Assembly (NCBI GenBank): GCA_028275425.1
Contig: JAPWUT010000107.1
Span: 1 to 6,293 of the forward strand
From: Anaerolineae bacterium
GTDB taxonomy: Bacteria > Chloroflexota > Anaerolineae > SpSt-600
Direction of reading: 5' to 3'
DNA length: 6,293 nt
Part shown: positions 3,757 through 6,293 of the stretch, piece after piece
Numbering within the stretch: the stretch's first letter is position 1
Layout of the letters: each line of letters starts with the position of its first letter
Made by a program: the position numbers and the translations under genes
Notes under the pieces: generated by a model
What the model was told of the DNA's origin: nothing
The model's database searches: none
Seen by the model: only the letters and a program-made list of their open reading frames with translations

Positions 3757-6260
3757 CAAGCCTTGGGGATTACGAAGTAAAATGTGCTGCCTTTCCCCAA
3801 CTGACTTTTAACCCAGATTTTGCCTCCGTGGGCTTCTACTATGCTCTTCACTATAGCCAGGCCCAGGCCCATACCCCCGAATTTCCGCTTGGAAGAGCTA
3901 TCTACTTGGTAAAAGCGCTCAAAGATTTTGTCCAGCTTATCTTCCGGTATCCCTATCCCTGTATCTTCCACTTCGGCCTGAACGTATTCCCCAATGTCCT
4001 TGAGGCGTATCGTTATGGTCCCCCCGTTGGGGCTAAATTTTATGGCGTTGTTTATGAGGTTATCAAAGACCTGGACGAGCCTGTTTTTGTCGCCCATTAC
4101 GGGTGGGAGATTGGGCGGAATCTCCAGCTTGAACTCAATCCCTGCATTCCGGGCCATAAGGGAAGCGCTCCGCACGGCAAACCGGGCGATTTCTTCCAAG
4201 GAAACCGGCTCCAGCTTGAGCTTCTCTATCTCTATTCTCTGTAGCGCAATCATGTCCTCCACCAGCCTGGTCATGAGGTCGGCCTTCTCGGAAACGACCT
4301 CAAGTGCTTCTGCTTGCTCTGGGGTGAGGGAACCCATGTAGCCTTCTCGCATAAGCTCTACATATCCTTTCACGAAGGTGAGCGGGGAGCGGAGTTCGTG
4401 AGAAACATTCTGGAGTAGTTCGCTCTTGAAACGGGAAAGCTCGCTTATTTCCTCATAAGCCTTTTCAAGAGCTACCGCCCTTTCCTTGAGGCGCTCGTAT
4501 AAAGCAGCATTCTCTATGGCTATTGCCGCTTGGGCCGCTATGATTGACAGGAACCGTTCATCATCAGGGGTGAAGGCGTTAGGGATTGTGTGGTCAACGC
4601 TCAAAGTTCCTATCACCTTGCCCTTGACTTTCAGCGGGACTACTAAGATGGAGCGGACTGAACGGTCAAAGAAGATGAAATCGGGCTCAAGCAGGGAATC
4701 GGGAACGTAGATGGGGCGGCCGAGGGCTACCGCCTTCCCGCTTATTCCTTCCCCAACCCTGAGCTTGGCCTGCGTCCGCCAGTGAGAGGTTATGCCGCTG
4801 GAAGCCTTTATCTCTAACATCCCGGTTTCTTCATTCAGTAGGAAGATGCACGCAGCCCGGCAATCCATAACGTGCTTCAGCACCTCTACTATTGTCTCCA
4901 GGACTACCGGGAGTTCAAGGCTTGACATAATTTGTTGGGATATGGCGTAAATGGTGGCCATTTCGGCCAAGCGGTTCTCCATCTCTTGATGGATTTGAAT
5001 TTTCTGAAGGGCTTCAGCCAATATTCCGGCTACTGAGTTCAAGAGGAGCGTTTCTTCTTGGCTTAAGTCAGTGTCCTGAAGCAGTATGAAGCCCATAGCT
5101 TTATCGTTCAGTGCGATGGGGGCTACGAGGGTAGGCCTACCCTCTGGGCCGGTGATTTCAAAGGGGCCGGGGCTTTTCAGGTGAGCTTCAATCGTCTCAA
5201 GGGATAAATCCAGCTTTCCCCCCCAGCGCGCTACTATCTTCGTTTCCCCTTTTGAGGTGAAGAAGATGGCTCCGGACTTTGAGGGGAAGACTTTGGCCAG
5301 CAATCCACCCGCTGATTCCCCAAGCTCATCGGGATTTAAGGTCCGGGAAATGGTGCTGTAGAGTTCGTTAAGTATGGAAAGCAGCCAGACCCTTTGCCCT
5401 TTTTCTTCCATGAATTTGAAAGTCTCTATTGCTAAGGCGATTTGCTCGGCCAAGGTTTCGGCTAAGAATAGCTCTACTTCGTCAAAGAAGTGAGGGGCGT
5501 GGAAGGCTATGGCCATTGCCCCTAAGGTTTTGAACCCGCGCTTCAGGGGTAGGGAGAGGATAGACCTGAACGGGAAATCAGGCCCCAGCTCCTCGGCTAT
5601 TACAGCCGTGCCTTTTTCTATGGCTTGGCTCAAGAATTCCTTAGCGTATTTTGCCCTTTCCGACCCTTCGCCCAATAGACCCTGTTCGGTAAGCTCAACC
5701 CAAACCTCATCGGCCTCAAATAGTTTTGCCAGCCCTACTAAGGCCGCCTGAGCCAAGGCTTGGAGGTCGGGTGCTGAGGCCATCTGCAGGTTTATTTTCC
5801 GGATAAGCTCAAGACCCCGCTTTTGCTTCTGGAGGCCCGCATTAAGCAGGGCGTTTTCCAGGTTTAGGGATAGGTTGGAAGCAAACTGCTCCAGAAGTTG
5901 CAGGTGTTGCTCATCAAAAGCTCCCGGCTTAGGACTGGAGACGGATAAGATCCCGAGCGGTTCTTCCCGGCCCATTAGCGGGGTTGCCATCCACGAACCT
6001 GGAATTCCCTGGATGGAACGGTTCACAGGCAGAGATTCTTTCTCCTTCTCCCAATCGCTAACCAAAACTGAGGCCATTAGTTTCAGGACCCACCCCTCAG
6101 CTCCGGCCTCTTCCAGTGGTATCCACTTCTCCCCTCGGTCAGTTAAAACTTTGAGGCCGTTCCTTTCCCGCCAGTAAAGGGCTAAAACTGGTTCTGCACC
6201 TTTAAAAGTTTCGCGCAGTTCGGAGAGAATTTCCTTCACCACCTGCTCCACAATCATCAC
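3756..6260 (-). CDS. Soluble multi-GAF sensor histidine kinase
   Basis: This 834-aa sensor kinase has no membrane segment or signal peptide and so should sense an internal signal. The N-terminal 585 residues fit about four GAF-like domains: 1-140 and 150-285 (both divergent), 290-420 (weakest), and 435-585 (clearest, with RVGEGISGKA at 501-510 and PLKVKGKVIGTLSVD at 542-556). A short helical linker (585-612) leads to a HisKA domain with the H-box SHELRSPL, phosphoacceptor His621. The HATPase domain follows, with N-box DNLINNAIKFSP (733-744), G1 box DTGIGIP (766-772), F-box FERFYQVD (780-787) and G2 box GGMGLGLAIV (795-804). All catalytic motifs are intact. In the HExx(T/N) phosphatase motif the last position is Ser625. 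No receiver domain is fused and no response regulator lies in the window, so its partner is unknown. It precedes the Ptb/deaminase genes by 11 nt. The start is GTG at 6260 or the adjacent ATG at 6257. Confidence 0.9.
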   Translation of the reverse strand: MMIVEQVVKEILSELRETFKGAEPVLALYWRERNGLKVLTDRGEKWIPLEEAGAEGWVLKLMASVLVSDWEKEKESLPVNRSIQGIPGSWMATPLMGREEPLGILSVSSPKPGAFDEQHLQLLEQFASNLSLNLENALLNAGLQKQKRGLELIRKINLQMASAPDLQALAQAALVGLAKLFEADEVWVELTEQGLLGEGSERAKYAKEFLSQAIEKGTAVIAEELGPDFPFRSILSLPLKRGFKTLGAMAIAFHAPHFFDEVELFLAETLAEQIALAIETFKFMEEKGQRVWLLSILNELYSTISRTLNPDELGESAGGLLAKVFPSKSGAIFFTSKGETKIVARWGGKLDLSLETIEAHLKSPGPFEITGPEGRPTLVAPIALNDKAMGFILLQDTDLSQEETLLLNSVAGILAEALQKIQIHQEMENRLAEMATIYAISQQIMSSLELPVVLETIVEVLKHVMDCRAACIFLLNEETGMLEIKASSGITSHWRTQAKLRVGEGISGKAVALGRPIYVPDSLLEPDFIFFDRSVRSILVVPLKVKGKVIGTLSVDHTIPNAFTPDDERFLSIIAAQAAIAIENAALYERLKERAVALEKAYEEISELSRFKSELLQNVSHELRSPLTFVKGYVELMREGYMGSLTPEQAEALEVVSEKADLMTRLVEDMIALQRIEIEKLKLEPVSLEEIARFAVRSASLMARNAGIEFKLEIPPNLPPVMGDKNRLVQVFDNLINNAIKFSPNGGTITIRLKDIGEYVQAEVEDTGIGIPEDKLDKIFERFYQVDSSSKRKFGGMGLGLAIVKSIVEAHGGKIWVKSQLGKGSTFYFVIPKA

Positions 6261-6263
6261 CCG

Positions 6264-6269
6264 TCACCT
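6264..6269 (-). promoter_or_regulatory. Ribosome binding site of the histidine kinase, tandem GTG-ATG start
   Basis: The minus strand reads GGGAGAGGTGACGG then GTGATG. AGGTGA (6269-6264) lies three bases from the GTG at 6260 and six from the ATG at 6257. The three-base gap is the same as for the Ptb-like copy A gene (AGGTGA-CCG-ATG), which slightly favours GTG. The two starts differ by one residue only. Confidence 0.65.
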
Positions 6270-6293
6270 CTCCCAGAAAATCCACCCCCAGTA

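Larger units (their letters stand above)
842..6260 (-). other. Predicted four-gene operon: histidine kinase, Ptb-like A, adenosine deaminase, Ptb-like B
   Basis: The four minus-strand genes are separated by 11 nt, 9 nt and a 10-bp overlap, and there is no room for internal promoters or terminators between them. Each has a clear Shine-Dalgarno site at the junction, and two of these overlap the previous stop codon. The promoter must lie beyond 6260, of which only 33 bases are visible, so the kinase may not be the first gene. No terminator is visible at the 842 end, where the operon runs into the opposing hydrolase gene. Confidence 0.8.

Noticed and set aside
3828..4244. 138-codon plus-strand open frame inside the histidine kinase gene
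   Set aside because: It is antisense to the kinase catalytic domains, whose motifs are all intact. It has no recognisable motifs and no ribosome binding site that I noticed.

Overview
The window is a bacterial chromosome segment with dense, tightly spaced genes, strong Shine-Dalgarno sites and roughly balanced base composition. It holds one plus-strand gene (a metallo-beta-lactamase-fold hydrolase, 230-856) converging on a four-gene minus-strand cluster (6260 down to 842). There are no transposases, phage genes, tRNAs, rRNAs or CRISPR arrays. The large soluble multi-GAF histidine kinase, the phosphate butyryltransferase-type enzymes and the small GC-rich palindromic repeats would suit an anaerobic or thermophilic member of Chloroflexota or a Firmicutes-like lineage. 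That placement is a guess from protein style, not a demonstrated assignment.

Layout. Bases 1-229 are non-coding. They hold imperfect direct repeats, two very stable GC-rich hairpins, a possible extended -10 promoter and the ribosome binding site of the hydrolase gene. The hydrolase (208 aa, all seven metal ligands present) ends 15 bp inside the end of the convergent operon, with no terminator visible between them. In minus-strand transcription order the operon is: an 834-aa cytoplasmic sensor histidine kinase with about four GAF domains; a phosphate butyryl/acetyltransferase-family protein (301 aa, here called copy A); adenosine deaminase (361 aa); and a second phosphate butyryltransferase paralogue (303 aa, copy B). 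The junctions are 11 nt, 9 nt and a 10-bp overlap, and two ribosome binding sites overlap the preceding stop codon, so co-transcription and translational coupling are likely.

How the genes may work together. Adenosine deaminase converts (deoxy)adenosine to (deoxy)inosine in purine salvage. Ptb-family enzymes interconvert acyl-CoA and acyl-phosphate. No butyrate or acetate kinase and no response regulator lies in the window, so the kinase is an orphan here and the acyl-phosphate pathway is incomplete. The most notable observation is that the two Ptb paralogues flanking the deaminase align without gaps (about 65% identity by my hand count), yet copy B has lost three residues (Lys, Thr and His) that copy A and the known Ptb proteins I can recall retain. 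Copy B may therefore have a different substrate, a regulatory role, or work as a partner of copy A.

I do not see a defence system or other clearly novel machinery. The unusual element is the gene combination itself.
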